In this document: positions 10,530-21,285 of the stretch, piece by piece | Numbering within the stretch: position 1 is the stretch's first letter | Layout of the letters: every line of letters begins with the position of its first letter | NCBI GenBank assembly: GCA_963580285.1 | Contig: CAUZLF010000270.1 | Location: 335,501-399,500 of the forward strand | DNA length: 64,000 nt | Direction: 5' to 3' | DNA from: Lucinisca nassula | Lineage: Eukaryota; Mollusca; Bivalvia; Lucinida; Lucinidae | The notes under the pieces: generated by a model | The model's database searches: none | Seen by the model: only the letters and a program-made list of their open reading frames with translations | Told to the model about the DNA's origin: nothing | Made by a program: the position numbers and the translations under genes

Positions 10530-10763
10530 TATGTTCTTAAGAGGAATGGGAACACCTTCAGGGGAGGCAACTCCTGAAAAAGTATTTTTGTCTCCCATGT
10601 CAATAGGGGTCAACTCTTAAAGGAAAGAATTTGCTCCTGAGGAGCAAATTCTTTCCTTTAAGAGTAGACCCCTTTTTCAGTGGGACAGGGCTTGTAGAAA
10701 AACAAAAGTTGTCTCCCTTTGAAAATGGCGGAAAAATCGGACAGGTGTTCCCATTCCCCTTAA
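10530..10763. mobile_element. Hairpin MITE, family M7 (GGGAATGGGAACACCT ends)
   Basis: The ends are inverted: AGGAATGGGAACACCT left and AGGTGTTCCCATTCC right. The centre is the palindrome CTCTTAAAGGAAAGAATTTG with its complement. A copy in the other orientation is at 28081-28320. Confidence 0.75.
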
Positions 10764-10920
10764 TGCACTATTTATCATACAATGTAGTGTTCCCATCATC
10801 CTTTAGTGTTCCCTGCCCTAGTCTAGTTTTCCTTATTCTTAGAGTTTTTTTTGTGTTTTTTTTTTTGTTTCATTTTTTCTGTTGCTTACAAAACAAGTCA
10901 AGAACGTTTGGTATTATTGA

Positions 10921-11227
10921 ATAACCCTTATCCTGCTGAATATGGCCATCCCTACCTTTGCAAGCAGTGTAGATCCTGATCAGATGGCTTCTTCAGATCA
11001 ATCAAATCAAATTACTTGATATGATGCTTTCGTTCAGTTCACGAAACTGCATGACCAAAAATGTAGATCCTGATCAGATGGCTACTGAAGAAGCCATCTG
11101 ATCAAGATCTACATTGTTGGTCATGCAGTTTGTGAACTGAACAAAAGCATCATAGCGAGTAATTTGATTGGTTGATAGTCAGAAATGTGTGTGGCTAAAT
11201 TAATTTATTCAGCAGGATTAGCGTTAA
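10921..11227. mobile_element. MITE family M2, rearranged copy
   Basis: It starts AACCCTTATCCTGCTGAATA and ends CAGCAGGATTAGCGTTAA. Inside, a partial hairpin is followed by a second full hairpin flanked by CATGACCAAAAATG / CATTGTTGGTCATG, as in 9064-9377. The two copies therefore share an ancestral rearrangement. Confidence 0.6.
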
Positions 11228-11429
11228 GAACAGTTAGTTGCAGCCCGCTAACTAGAAATGTTTACAGTCAAACTGATCGGAGTCCTCACCATGTAATACT
11301 GTCAAACTAAGATGTCAGTCACAAGAATGGCTTTGTTGTCTGCTACATACAGACCATTACCTTTTTCGGCAAGTTGGCAAAAACACAGCTATTTTTCACG
11401 GCCCTATGCATAGCAACAGATAAGGTGAG

Positions 11430-11720
11430 TATTTTGTGATAATTGAAGGATAGTTTTCCTTATTTCTCCATATAAACCTATGTTGTGGGTATTCATTAGA
11501 ACCGCCTTGCCGAGGCGGTTCTAATGAATACCCACAACATAGTTTTTTATGGAGAATTGACAAAAACTATCCTTAAGTTATTACAAAATACCAGCTTTAT
11601 TTATCTGTGGCTGACAGTTTTCCTTATGTCTCCATATAAACCACAGTTCTAATGAATACACACAACATAGGTTTTGATGGAGAATTGACAATGACTATCC
11701 CTCAATTATCACAAAATACC
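11430..11720. repeat. M4-type hairpins, one full and one half copy in tandem
   Basis: The first hairpin (11440-11585) has arms AACCTATGTTGTGGGTATTC and AGAACCGCC. A second, one-armed copy follows to 11720 with the same flank (AGGATAGTTTTC, ACAAAATACCA). The same subtype is at 16083-16262. Confidence 0.65.
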
Positions 11721-11874
11721 AACCTTATCTGTGGCTATGGCCCTATGTACAGTCAAACTTATATGGCTCGAACACCTTTTGGGGCCTCGAAAATCTGTTC
11801 GAGACAGGGGTAGTTCGAGCCCCTGAGGTTACAGTTAGGAGGCATAACGAGATATTTTTAGACATCTTTTCAGT

Positions 11875-11960
11875 ATTCTATAATTAAATGTATGCTGTGT
11901 GTACTCATTAGAATCGCCTCATCGAGGCGATTCTAATGAGTACACACAGCATACATTTGC
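11875..11960. repeat. M4-type hairpin
   Basis: A perfect stem reads TGTATGCTGTGTGTACTCAT ... with centre AATCGCCTCATCGAGGCGAT. Surrounding sequence (11760-12240) repeats TCGAGAC / GGGGCTCGA motifs but no gene is visible. Confidence 0.6.
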
Positions 11961-12574
11961 AAGATAAAAGACTAAAATCTCCTTAATTATCCCCCACTAT
12001 TTCTTATGTAGAGGATTTCACTAGGGGCTCAAAAATGGGTTCGACACATCCATGGTAAACGAGACATCGAAGTTCTACTGTATTTGCTACAGAGAGCAAT
12101 CAGAAAAAAATTCTTTGGGGCTCGAGACTGATTTCGAATCAACCATGGTAAATGAGTTGCCAGGGTTTGAGTCATCTACGTTTTACCGTCGTTCTATTCA
12201 TCAATCATTGTTCACACGATATTATTGTTATCAGTTATGAAATCCATATTAAAAAATACATGACGTCACATACTAGAATGTGTAGTTAGTTTTATCTAGT
12301 CATAGGCCTAAATCCTTTTTATATATATGTTGCTAAACATATTGCATAGACTGGCTCCCGAATGGTCATAATCCTGTTGGCTTTCTGATAACCAAGCTAT
12401 ATTACACACTGACCTCTATTCACCATGACCACTTCTTAACACTCTGGTTGGGGTCCAACGCAGAAATCGTGAGAGTTAAGTAACCCTTCTGTATCCCCGT
12501 TAGTTAAACAACTGTGTTTTATCCAAACAAAACATATAGATAATATAGAAAAAAGACCATTTATGGTCTCTTTT

Positions 12575-12955
12575 CTGTATATAGAAGATCTTACATGAGT
12601 GCTCATGTATTATTGAATTTATTAAACGAGTTGAGGAAAAGGGATAAAATGCGAGGCTTTGCCGAGCATTTTATCCCTTTTTCTCAACGAGTTTAATAAA
12701 TTTAATAATACATGAGCACGAATGCAAGATTCTATTTATCATATGACATTAAAGGCATATTTTATTCACGATTGTTTACAAAAATGTCAACATTCCGCCG
12801 TTAGTAAACGCGACGTCATTAAGGATGTCGTACATGTAACGTTACGGGATGTATCTACCTAATTTGCATATTTAATCCACTAGTGGATTATCGAAAATAA
12901 TACATGACGTTATTACACTCTCAGACGCGACGTCATATGATAAAATCTAATATTT
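12575..12955 (+). mobile_element. About 380 bp MITE with long hairpin, family M5
   Basis: A 120 bp hairpin at 12595-12715 has arms ATGTATTATTGAATTTATTA ... GGGATAAAATGC. It is followed by 240 bp that include GTTAGTAAACGCGACG, ACTAGTGGATTATCGA and CGCGACGTCATATGAT. The same element lies in inverse orientation at 54605-54975. Confidence 0.75.
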
Positions 12956-12978
12956 TTCATATTCTTTGGGAGTCCATA

Positions 12979-13193
12979 TTAACCCATGCAATTGTCCTCT
13001 GTTTTGTCGTCTGCTGGTAACTTTAAAATGTGATTTTTCTGAACAGTGTGGACCCAGATCAGTCTGATCTGGGTCCACACTGTTTGCCTCTATACAAAAA
13101 TATGTTTGAAATGTTTAAAAAAAAAAGATTCAGCAGACGACATAAACAGACGGCGTTTTCAGATGTAGTTTTCCTCGGCGTCTTAAGGGATAA
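12979..13193. mobile_element. MITE family M1
   Basis: TTAA lies at 12979-12982. The core ACCCAGATCAGTCTGATCTG has lost the inner part of the stem. The right end reads CGGCGTCTTAAGGGATAA. A fragment of another copy fills 13194-13277. Confidence 0.65.
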
Positions 13194-13277
13194 TCAAACC
13201 CTGTTATACCCAAAAACAGTTTTATATCTCCAAAAAACAGACAGACAACATTTTCAAATGCAGTTTTTCTTGGAGTT

Positions 13278-13509
13278 TTAACCCTCAAGATGCCGAGAAA
13301 CACTACATCTGAAAATGTCGGCTGCTGACATTATAAATGTCGCTGCTGAATTTTTTGCAAACTTTTTTAAAATACCCAGATCAGACTGCTCCTATAGGAG
13401 CAGTCTGATCTGGATCCACACTGTTTGCAAAAAATACTTTTAAGGTAACCTGCAGATGGCAAAGCAGACAACAATTGTCGTGATTGGCATTTTATGAGTA
13501 AAGGGTTAA
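13278..13509. mobile_element. MITE family M1 (inverted, complete)
   Basis: TTAA at 13278-13281 and 13506-13509 bounds a copy in the opposite order to 2506-2732. The stem AGATCAGACTGCTCCTATAG is full length. Confidence 0.7.
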
Positions 13510-13654
13510 GAATATCAGCCAGATTCTAAATATAGCACTGTTTCAAGATAGATGGTTTTTTACTTAACGCCAATCAGATTACAATTTGAACCCAGTGATA
13601 TGAAGAAGTCTGTGTTCAGTTTGTCAAATGTAACGAGATTGTTAGCTAATGTAT

Positions 13655-13830
13655 TATTAAAGCTTTGATCATTTAATACAGCATATATACTATTATATTA
13701 ACTTTTTGCTGAAAAATGTGAGCAGCTTTTGCAAATGCAAAAGCTGCTCACATCTTTCCACAAAAAATTACCAGAGTATTAGATACTGTACTTGCTAGAA
13801 AAGTTAACGATTTGACTCCTAACGAGCTTG
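13655..13830. repeat. TTTGCTGAAAAA hairpin repeat
   Basis: Arms TGAAAAATGTGAGCAGCTTT / AAAGCTGCTCACATCTTT match the first copy of the 325-715 cluster. Confidence 0.6.
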
Positions 13831-14316
13831 TTAAGCTAGCGTTGCTTTGGACAACTGGGCTCTGGTGAAATTTTAAAATAATGGTTTCAATAAATCATCA
13901 ATCCATTCTATATTTTATTTACGCTTGTTAAATCATGAAATCCCAATACTCATTAGAGGCTAGAACATGCTTTTTTTTTATTTTGAACGTGCACATTACT
14001 TTTCCATAGAAAATCCATTCTTTAAAACTACTTTTCCATAGAAAATCCATTCTTTAAAACTTCATTTAATAGTCATTTGATAGTTTAAATTCATTTTTTC
14101 TGACCATATACATGACAGGTACATATAGATCTCTTTATAACACTATTCATGATAACAAAGTTTTAGATAAAATTTATGAAGGACATAAAAAAAATTCCAA
14201 GAAAAAAATGTAGCATTTATGTAGAAAAATAACCTTCTTATGGACATTTTACTATATAACCAATACATTTCTTTTCACATAAAAAAGTGAATAAATTACA
14301 TAGAAGAATTAGTATT

Positions 14317-14528
14317 TTAACCAAATCCCGCTGAAAATGACAAATCCTACCTTTGCAAACAGTTTAGATCCAGATCAAATGGCTTCTGAGGAAGCCATCT
14401 GATCAGGATCTACGCTGTTTGACATTCTGTGTGTGAATTTGCCAGAATAAATTACATCAAGTAATCTGATTGATTCAAAGTCACAAATGGGTGTGGCTAA
14501 ATTAATTACTCAGCGGGATCACGGTTAA
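14317..14528. mobile_element. MITE family M2 inside an old M6 remnant
   Basis: TTAA lies at 14317-14320 and 14525-14528. Flanking sequence at 14120-14300 and 14530-14710 (TTATAACACT..., TGTGTAGATTATATAGAAAA) looks like the two halves of an eroded M6 copy, so the M2 insertion is probably the younger event. Confidence 0.6.
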
Positions 14529-15094
14529 CATCATTTTTCGGTATAACCTATACTTTTTTCTCAAAAAGAAATGTGTGTAGATTATATAGAAAAATGACAT
14601 TTTTTTTTATGTTTTTTGTTTGTTATTTTTTTCCAAAACTGGTTATTGTGTTAACACAGATTTTTCTTTGGATCCCTGCTGGTTCCCTGGTGTTATAAAG
14701 AGGTTATTGTGTACATACACCTGATCTCAATTCTGTGTATTTTGTAGAATTGTGTAAAATATGTAATCCAGTCTGTCCACTGTTAGACTAAAGCCTTTTA
14801 TACCTTGACCCACCAAGCAAAATTGTGCAACAAATGGCATTTTGTTGTTTGTTTGTTTTTTTTTTTTTTTTTCTTATTTTTCAGAGAATATCACACTTGA
14901 AAATCAGACTTTGAAAACGTCTGCCTAGAAGAAAGTCATTCGGACAATTTATATTTTTAGTCATGTTCCAGATTCATGTCTGTATATGTATATATGACAA
15001 TGCCAAAATTTAATTACAGGGAATGCCAAAATGTACTTGTAGGAAAAAGCAAGCATGAAAAATAGGTAAAACTTCTATTATAATTATTTTCTTT

Positions 15095-15306
15095 TTAACC
15101 CTTGTCCTGCTGAGCCCGGATATGCCTTATTTGCCAAACAATGAAGATCTAGATCAGATGGCTTCTGACGAAGCCATCTGACCAGGATATACATTGTTTG
15201 CTATTCAGATTGTGAATTTGTTGCAATAACTTGCATCAAGTTATCTGATTGGTTGATAATCAGTAGTGGGTGTGGCATATATAAATATTCAGCAGGTCAA
15301 GGGTAA
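15095..15306. mobile_element. MITE family M2
   Basis: It starts TTAACCCTTGTCCTGCTGAG and ends TCAGCAGGTCAAGGGTAA. The hairpin AGATCAGATGGCTTCTGACG and the GGGTGTGGC landmark are present. Confidence 0.65.
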
Positions 15307-15754
15307 ACATTAGGAATACTTCTTGTCTCTCCAGCCAACTACTCATTAACAGCTTGTTTAAGTTTTAGCCAATAAAATTTAGTGTTACAATACAGCTGAC
15401 CAATCACAATCCTTGTTACAAAATAAATGTCTGTTTATAAGGAACTTTGAATTTGGTAATTTATATATTCAAAGACTACAGTTTTTCATAGAACATTAAT
15501 ATTCACTCTATGTTATGGGACAACAGTTCCATAGCAACTTGTGTAGATGCAGATCAGACTCCCTGAAAATCTGATCTATGTGCCCACTGTTTATCACTCA
15601 GCCAGATTTTGGCATTTTTGCCAGATAGCATGAAAATGGATGAATAACCATGAAAATGGATCGTAGCATCCATTTTTTCCCTTTACCCATAATGCATCAA
15701 GAACAGCCTGAGCAGACGACATTTTCAAATTTTTGTTAAAATATTTTCATTATT

Positions 15755-15880
15755 TTTCAAAGGAATAAAGGCTTACAATTCCATGTGAATCATCTGCTGT
15801 AAAGCTTGCCATTTCATGTGAATTGTCTGCCATACATACAATTCACATGAAATGACAAGCCATTTTTCTTTGGAAAAATT
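15755..15880. repeat. Hairpin repeat related to 10360-10450
   Basis: CATGTGAATCATCTGC / AATTCACATG arms within TTTTTCAAAGGAATAAAGGC and its complement. No other feature is recognisable between 15307 and 16082. Confidence 0.55.
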
Positions 15881-16082
15881 TAAAAGGGTTGATGCTTTGT
15901 TTGAATTGTCTGAAAAAGAATTCAGATTGAAAAGTCATGTCCTACCGGTATTTTTTTCTTAAATGATGAAAAATAGAATGTCAGCTGCTTAAGTTCTGCT
16001 TGGCACATTAAGGGTTAACTAGTTAAGCTACCTAGAATATAAAACAATATATTATATTATACTAGACATCAGAGCAACATAT

Positions 16083-16262
16083 AAGCTTGGTATTTTATGA
16101 TAACTGAAGGATAGTTTTTGTCAATTCACGATAAAAACCTATGTTGTGGGTATTCATTAGAACCGCCTCATCGAGGCGGTTCTAATGAATACAAGTGTAC
16201 CCACAACATTGGTTTATATGCAGATATAAAGAAAACTATCCTTGAGTTATCAAAAAAAAAAA
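16083..16262. repeat. M4-type hairpin with GGATAGTTTTTGTC ends
   Basis: The stem reads AACCTATGTTGTGGGTATTC ... and its partner near 16185-16225, interrupted by an extra AAGTGTACC. It is the same subtype as 11430-11585 and ends in a long poly(A) run. Confidence 0.6.
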
Positions 16263-17052
16263 AAAAAGCTTATTAGTTGCTATGCTAGACATTTAAGTTT
16301 CTACAGTAGCATTTTCTTTCAATTCTGCATTTGCGTTTTTTGTTGAGTTTATATGCACTGCTAAAGAACATACTTATTTTATTGTTACTTGACAGTTATA
16401 GAAATATGTCTATTAAAATATTGACCAACAAAATCTAGTGTTTTGTGATCATTCCGCTTGCCTTGAGCCCTCCATGGTGGGGAGTTTAAGCTTCTCGCCG
16501 CTTAAACCAGGGACCATAGGTTCGATTCCAGACTTCTCCAGATGCCCCATCTGCACAAGACCTTACACCTGTGGACACAAATCTGTTCCAACTTTGATGG
16601 GCTTCATTTCATTTTGATTTGATGTTTCATGCAATATTTTCTTTCATCCTGTCAGTCAACTGCAAGCCAGGAATAAAATCAAAACACAAAGTGTTGTACA
16701 TTTCGTTGTAGACTCCTGGACTGTCCAATCAGAATACATCTCAAATGTCAATCAGACCTAAAAATGGAAAAAGTGCTTGCCACAATGAGACCAATCAATG
16801 TATATTTCTTGATCCAGGTTTAGAATTCTTTGATGAATGACATTTGCTTGTCAAACTTGATGCCAAGAGATCCATTGAAAGGTACTTCACAGGAGTTTGA
16901 ACAGTTTTGTGTCCATAGGTGAAGCTGATGGTGGGATGTAAAATATTAACAAACAAACATTCCATTGTCCATAATTCTGTTTCTACACTTCCATTTATTT
17001 TCCTCTTTCTCCCCTGTCCCTTAATTTCATCTCCTCTACAGAAAACTTGTAA
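16263..17052. other. Non-coding; weak tRNA-like SINE head at 16465-16560
   Basis: CCATGGTGGGGAGTTTAAGC ... AGGTTCGATTCC resembles A-box and B-box sequence of a tRNA-derived SINE on the + strand, but the acceptor stem does not pair as a tRNA gene would. The remainder has no recognisable feature. Confidence 0.4.
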
Positions 17053-17346
17053 GTTTGCTTGCTTTGTGGTTTAACATCCCCATCAACACTGTATAGGTCA
17101 TTTTGGAGACATTGCTTCTAATTTTGTGGGACTTTTACCCGAGATGAAATGACTTCTCTAGCCCTACCGCCCAATGAAACCAATAGGGTTTATTAGCATA
17201 TGAAAGGTCTGACTCGCACCGCTTTGCCTGGGCAGGCTTAGATCCTTTAAGCGGTTTACCAGTACTCAAGTGCGGTCAGATTCAGCTCTGCATGGAAGCA
17301 TCGTGCAGCCCATCTATTTCTACAAGCCCCGATGGGTGGGGGCTGA
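17053..17346 (-). mobile_element. SINE-like element S1
   Basis: This is a reverse-orientation copy. It begins GTGGTTTAACATCCCCATCA, passes TGGGACTTTTACCCGA and GGTTTACCAGTACTC, and ends GCCCCGATGGGTGGGGG. Confidence 0.7.
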
Positions 17347-17418
17347 CGTGTAAGTTAAACAAAATCGAAACAAAAATGTATAGATTATATAGAAAAATGA
17401 CCATTTCTCCCCTGTCCC

Positions 17419-17631
17419 TTAACCCTTCTCTTGCTGAATATTCAGTTTAGCCACACCCATTTCTGACTTTGAACCAATCAGATTATTTGATGTAATTTAT
17501 TCCAACAAATTCATAAATTGAATGTCAGACAGTGTAGATCCTGATCAGATGGCTTCTTCAGAAGCCATCTGATCTGGATCTACACTGTTTCCAAAGATAG
17601 GGGTTGTCGTGAACAGCATGATAAGAGTTAA
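17419..17631. mobile_element. MITE family M2 (inverted, complete)
   Basis: TTAA at 17419-17422 and 17628-17631 bounds the copy. The stem AGATGGCTTCTTCAGAAGCC is intact and the right end is GTGAACAGCATGATAAGAGT. Confidence 0.75.
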
Positions 17632-17739
17632 TTTCATCTCCTCTACTATATCTTCTCTCTTTTCCCCTTTCTCTGGGAGATGACACAAAATGACCAACAC
17701 GGGTTGATGTGTTGTTTGACACCAACACAATCAAAATCC

Positions 17740-18036
17740 AATGACCCCACCCATTGGGGCATGAAGAAATAGATCGGGCTGCTTAGTGCTTCAATGCAGA
17801 GCTGAAACTGACTGTAAATGAGTACTGGTGTCTAAGCTTGCCAAGGCAAAGTGGTGTGAATCTGACCATCCATGCATACCGGTATAAACTCTATTGGTTT
17901 TATTCGGTGTTAGGGCTTGTGATGACATTTCATCTTTTCATCTAAATGTCGGGTAAAAGTCCCACAGAATCGGAAGCAACATCTTAAAAATGACCTAAAT
18001 AGTGCTGATGGGGACATTAAACCTCAATCAAAGAAA
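17740..18036 (+). mobile_element. SINE-like element S1
   Basis: It runs from CCCCACCCATTGGGGCATGA to ATTAAACCTCAATCAAAG with a CAAACAAA tail. It keeps GGGTAAAAGTCCCACAGAAT and GATGGGGACATTAAACC. Confidence 0.65.
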
Positions 18037-18084
18037 CAAACAAAACAATTGAAACCCCACCTTCCATACTTCCTTCACTGTCTA

Positions 18085-18270
18085 TTAACCCTTATAACGA
18101 CCAAAAAAGATTGCATCTAAAAATGTTGTCTGTTCATCCAGTCAGCTGCATCTTCTCAAAAAACTTTTCAAACATATTTTTACATAGCAGCAAACAGTTT
18201 TTTTGCATACAGGCAAACATTTTTATGCATACAGGCAAACAGTGTGGTCCCAGGACAGCCTGTACATCCA
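18085..18270. repeat. MITE family M1 fragment
   Basis: The left end TTAACCCTTATAACGACC and the body CATCTAAAAATGTTGTCTG match M1. The hairpin is missing, and GCATACAGGCAAACA is duplicated. Confidence 0.5.
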
Positions 18271-18339
18271 TTCAGTCTGGGCTGAGTCTCCCTTTGCCAA
18301 GAAGGCAAGCCAGTACCGAAGACTCATGTTTTGTTGAGA

Positions 18340-18622
18340 GTTTAATGGCCCAGTCAACACTATTACAGTCTTATTGAGGTGGTCTTTTCACATAACCACA
18401 CTATTCCAGGACAGGCTTATACATAGATGGTTAACCAGTACAATACACATTTGTTTGCCAAAAAACACACAACTGCCCTTCTTGAATCGGTGGAAGGGGA
18501 GAGAATGACCACAGCAAAGATTTCATGATCAATAGCCACAAAAGAATGTTGACGACCATACAGGTATCAAACCGGTGACCTCCTGATCAGTCAGATGTGT
18601 GTCCGACTGAGCTACCAAGGCC
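18340..18622 (-). mobile_element. tRNA-headed SINE S4
   Basis: Read on the - strand it starts GGCCTTGGTAGCTCAGTCGG, with GAGGTCACCGGTTTGATACC as B-box region. It runs on into a body that ends near AGTGTTGACTGGGCCATTAA. The head does not close an acceptor stem, so it is a SINE and not a tRNA gene. A second copy is at 19050-19600. Confidence 0.65.
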
Positions 18623-18914
18623 AACACAATCTTCTTACAGATTTTGATATCCTCTGCCTCATTTTGAACAATTATTTGGGCCCCGTCAAGCGATTTTGGT
18701 ACTTATCACCTATGCGAACAGCGAAGGTTAAGGCGAGCCTGCGCATCCGCGCAGTCTCCCTAGAACCTTCGCTGCTCTCTCATACAAGCAGTGAATCAAG
18801 AGGAACCTTCAGACAGAAAGCCATATCCCTGGCCCCTCTGAATGGCTGGGCATGCGCAGTTAAAATTTGTCATGAAGGAATGCTCGAAGGCACAAATTCG
18901 CTTGGCGGGGCTCA

Positions 18915-19036
18915 TTTCATGGTAGCTTGGAGTAAAGGCAAAACTATTGCCCCAAGGTTGTGAGGACGACCTGATGCACTATTGCCCTCGGCCGTAGGGT
19001 CAATAGTTTTGACTATACTCCAAGCTGCCATGAAAT
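18915..19036. repeat. Imperfect long hairpin (TTTCATGGTAGCTTGGAGTA)
   Basis: The left arm TTTCATGGTAGCTTGGAGTA ... CAAAACTATTGCCCC pairs with AGGGTCAATAGTTTTG ... TACTCCAAGCTGCCATGAAA. The neighbourhood from 18700 is locally GC-richer and has CGCATCCGCGCAG, but I see no exon. Confidence 0.5.
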
Positions 19037-19049
19037 AACTGTTTTGTTT

Positions 19050-19600
19050 TTGTTTGTTTGTATTGGAGTTTAACAGCCCAGTCAACACTATTTTAGGTCA
19101 TTTTTGAGCCGGTCGGTTTACCTATCCACACTTTTCCTGGGCAAGTGTGTGTGTGTGAATTCGGGTTTAACGTCACTTTCAACAATTTTTCAGTCATATC
19201 ACGATAGTGCCTGGTTGTGACAGGGAGCTCAATGCTCACTTTTATAGTGCTGCCTCACTGAAGTATCATGTCCCAGACACATTACATGATACCACACCCA
19301 GTCACATTATCCTGACACTGGGTCAACCAGTCCTAGCTCTACCCCGTAAATCTGAGTGCCAAGGGAGGAGCAGCTAGTACCATTTTTAATGACTTTGGTA
19401 TGTTGCGGCCCGGGATAGAACCCGTGACCTCCCTTTCCCCGGAGCGGACACTCTACCACTCCGCTATCGGGGCCTGTTTCCTGGGCAAGCTTATACGTAA
19501 TCAGTTAACCAGTATGGTGCATATTCCTTGGCCAGAAACTGACAAATGCCCTTCCTGAATCAGTGGAAGGGAGAGAATGACCATAGAAATGATTTCATGA
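19050..19600 (-). mobile_element. SINE S4 copy split by a nested SINE
   Basis: The two parts (19050-19145 and 19477-19600) match 18340-18560 in order: CCCAGTCAACACTATT, CCTATCCACACTTTTCC, then GGCAAGCTTATACGTAA, TGGCCAGAAACTGAC and GGAAGGGAGAGAATGACC. The head part is missing on the right. Confidence 0.65.
19146..19476 (-). mobile_element. tRNA-headed SINE S3 with 13 bp target duplication
   Basis: It is flanked by direct repeats TTTCCTGGGCAAG at 19133-19145 and 19477-19489. On the - strand the head reads GGCCCCGATAGCGGAGTGG (A-box-like) and GGTCACGGGTTCTATCCC (B-box-like). The 3' end is a short (GT)n run at 19146-19155. Head, tail and duplication together show retrotransposition into S4. Confidence 0.85.
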
Positions 19601-19932
19601 TCAAAACTGTTTTGTTACCTTACCCATTGAAAACATATTGAGAGTTATTTCAATGGAGTTTAGAGTATAATCAAAACTTTTGCCCCTCAGTGCTGTCGTG
19701 CACATTACGCAAACATGCCTATACAAATACATTGCCACCTTTATCGCCGAAAAAATGAAAATTTTATGATGAAAAATTGCGGTATCTTTCTTATTTCTGC
19801 TCCAAATATAGATTGTGGGCACTCGTTAGAACCGCCTCATCGAGGCATTCTAACGAGTACCCACAATCTATATCTTAGAGCAGAAATAAGAAAAATAAGG
19901 TATACCCCCGGAAACCCCAGTTTTACTATATA

Positions 19933-21225
19933 CAAGGGTAGGCTGAAAAGTTCTGAGCCTCACCAAGAAGCAGGCATCGAACAGCCATGAAATTTTGTAT
20001 TCATTAAATCCAAACCTTTATTACTTGATTTGAGTCAAATGAGTTCAAGTTTACCTGCAATAACGTAGAAATTCTAGACTTTGAAAATTGATACTAGCAC
20101 GTTTTTGAGAAAATGGACAAAAAATCTGGCATCGTGGTGTCATCAAGTACCTCCATAAAAAGGAGTTAGCTCCTAAGGACATTCATGCCGATATGGTTGC
20201 TACATTAGGGGATGATGCTCCTTCGTATGCAGCCATGAAAAGGTGGGCAGCAAATTTTAAGATGGGCAAGGACAGCCTTGAAGATGATGACCGGTGTGGA
20301 CGACCCACAACAGCAACAACTGAGGAAACCATCAGCCAAGTGCACAGGGCTGTGATGGATGACAGGTGTTTAACTGTTAATCAGTGAGCTAACACTGTTG
20401 GTATCTCCCATGAACGAGTAGAGAATATTCTACACAGTGAATTAGGAATGTCGAAGGTTTCCGCCAGATGGGTGCCACGGCTTTTGACGCCTGACCAAAA
20501 GTTGACCAGACTGAACCTGTCACAAGCCAACTTGGCTATTTTCGAAGCAGACCAAGATGGTTTTCTTGACCGTTTTGTCACTCAGGATGAGTGTTGGGTT
20601 CATCACTTTGAGCCAGAGACCAAAAGACAATCCATGCAATGGAAGCACCCTGGCTCACCCCCTCCAAAGAAGGCAAAGGTCTTCTCCTCTGCAGGGAAGG
20701 TGATGGCATCAGTGTTCTGGGATGCCAAGGGTATAATATTCATAGATTACCTTCAAAAGGGCAGACCAATTAATGAGAGTATTATGCAGATCTGCTAAAA
20801 CAATTGGGAAAAGCAATTAAGGCTAAACGACCCGGAAAATTGACAAAAGGGGTCTTGTTCCATCAGGACAATGCGCCTGCTCATAGATCGGTTGTCGCAA
20901 TGGCTGCTGTGCATGACTGTGGCTTCAAACTTGTCGATCACACCCCGTATTCACCTGATCTAGCTCCAGATTATTTCCTGTTTCCAAACATGAAAAAGCA
21001 CTTGGCTGGGCAGCATTATCGGTCAGACGAGGAGGTGATTGCTGCTGTGGAGGAGTTTTTCAGGGACCAAGATGAGACCTTCTATACCACTGGGATACAC
21101 GGACTCCAGCATCACTGGAGGAAGTGTGTGGGCAGGAAGGGAGACTATGTTGAAAAATAAGGCACTTTCAGCATGGACAAACCATTGGATCTTGGTCAGG
21201 CTCCGAACTTTTCAGCCTACCCTCG
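19933..21225 (+). mobile_element. mariner element, 1.29 kb, TA target
   Basis: The inverted ends are C(A/G)AGGGTAGGCTGAAAAGTT on both sides, extending to GAGCCT.ACCAAGA. TA precedes 19933 and follows 21225, as expected of Tc1/mariner. The length fits a full-size mariner. The transposase inside is broken, so this copy cannot supply its own enzyme. Confidence 0.9.
20113..21160 (+). pseudogene. Mariner (DD34D) transposase pseudogene
   Basis: This was a cut-and-paste transposase. The N-terminal helix-turn-helix region (GDDAPSYAAMKRWAANFK, then GRPTTATTEE) is followed by WVPRLLTPDQK, the first catalytic Asp in VTQDECWVHHFEPETK, the second in LFHQDNAPAHRS and the third in YSPDLAPDYFLFP. Visible lesions are a frameshift near 20128 just after the ATG, an in-frame TGA at 20385-20387, and a one-base frameshift near 20775-20800. 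The Ser normally found in DLAPSDYF is missing. The frame ends KGDYVEK at 21160. Few lesions imply modest age. It has no functional link to the host genes. Confidence 0.92.
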
Positions 21226-21285
21226 TAGAAGTGGGGTTCAAGGGGATCAAAATTATATAGGCGTGTTTTCGTGATGATCAGGTCA

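Larger units (their letters stand above)
19703..21277. mobile_element. Hairpin MITE M4 interrupted by mariner
   Basis: The left part (19703-19932) has AACATGCCTATACAAATACA and the GTTAGAACCGCCTCATCGAG palindrome. The right part (21226-21277) has AGTGGGGTTCAAGG ... ATATAGGCGTGTTTTCGTGA. Together they match 1243-1493 base by base apart from the mariner. The junction is a TA dinucleotide. Confidence 0.8.

Noticed and set aside
18595..18963. A 122-codon open frame
   Set aside because: It runs through a tRNA-like SINE head and a hairpin repeat and has no family features.
19410..19476. tRNA gene on the - strand
   Set aside because: A- and B-box-like sequences are present but the molecule does not close an acceptor stem and is followed by a SINE body with target duplication. 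The same applies to 18560-18622, 24805-24875 and 63950-64000.
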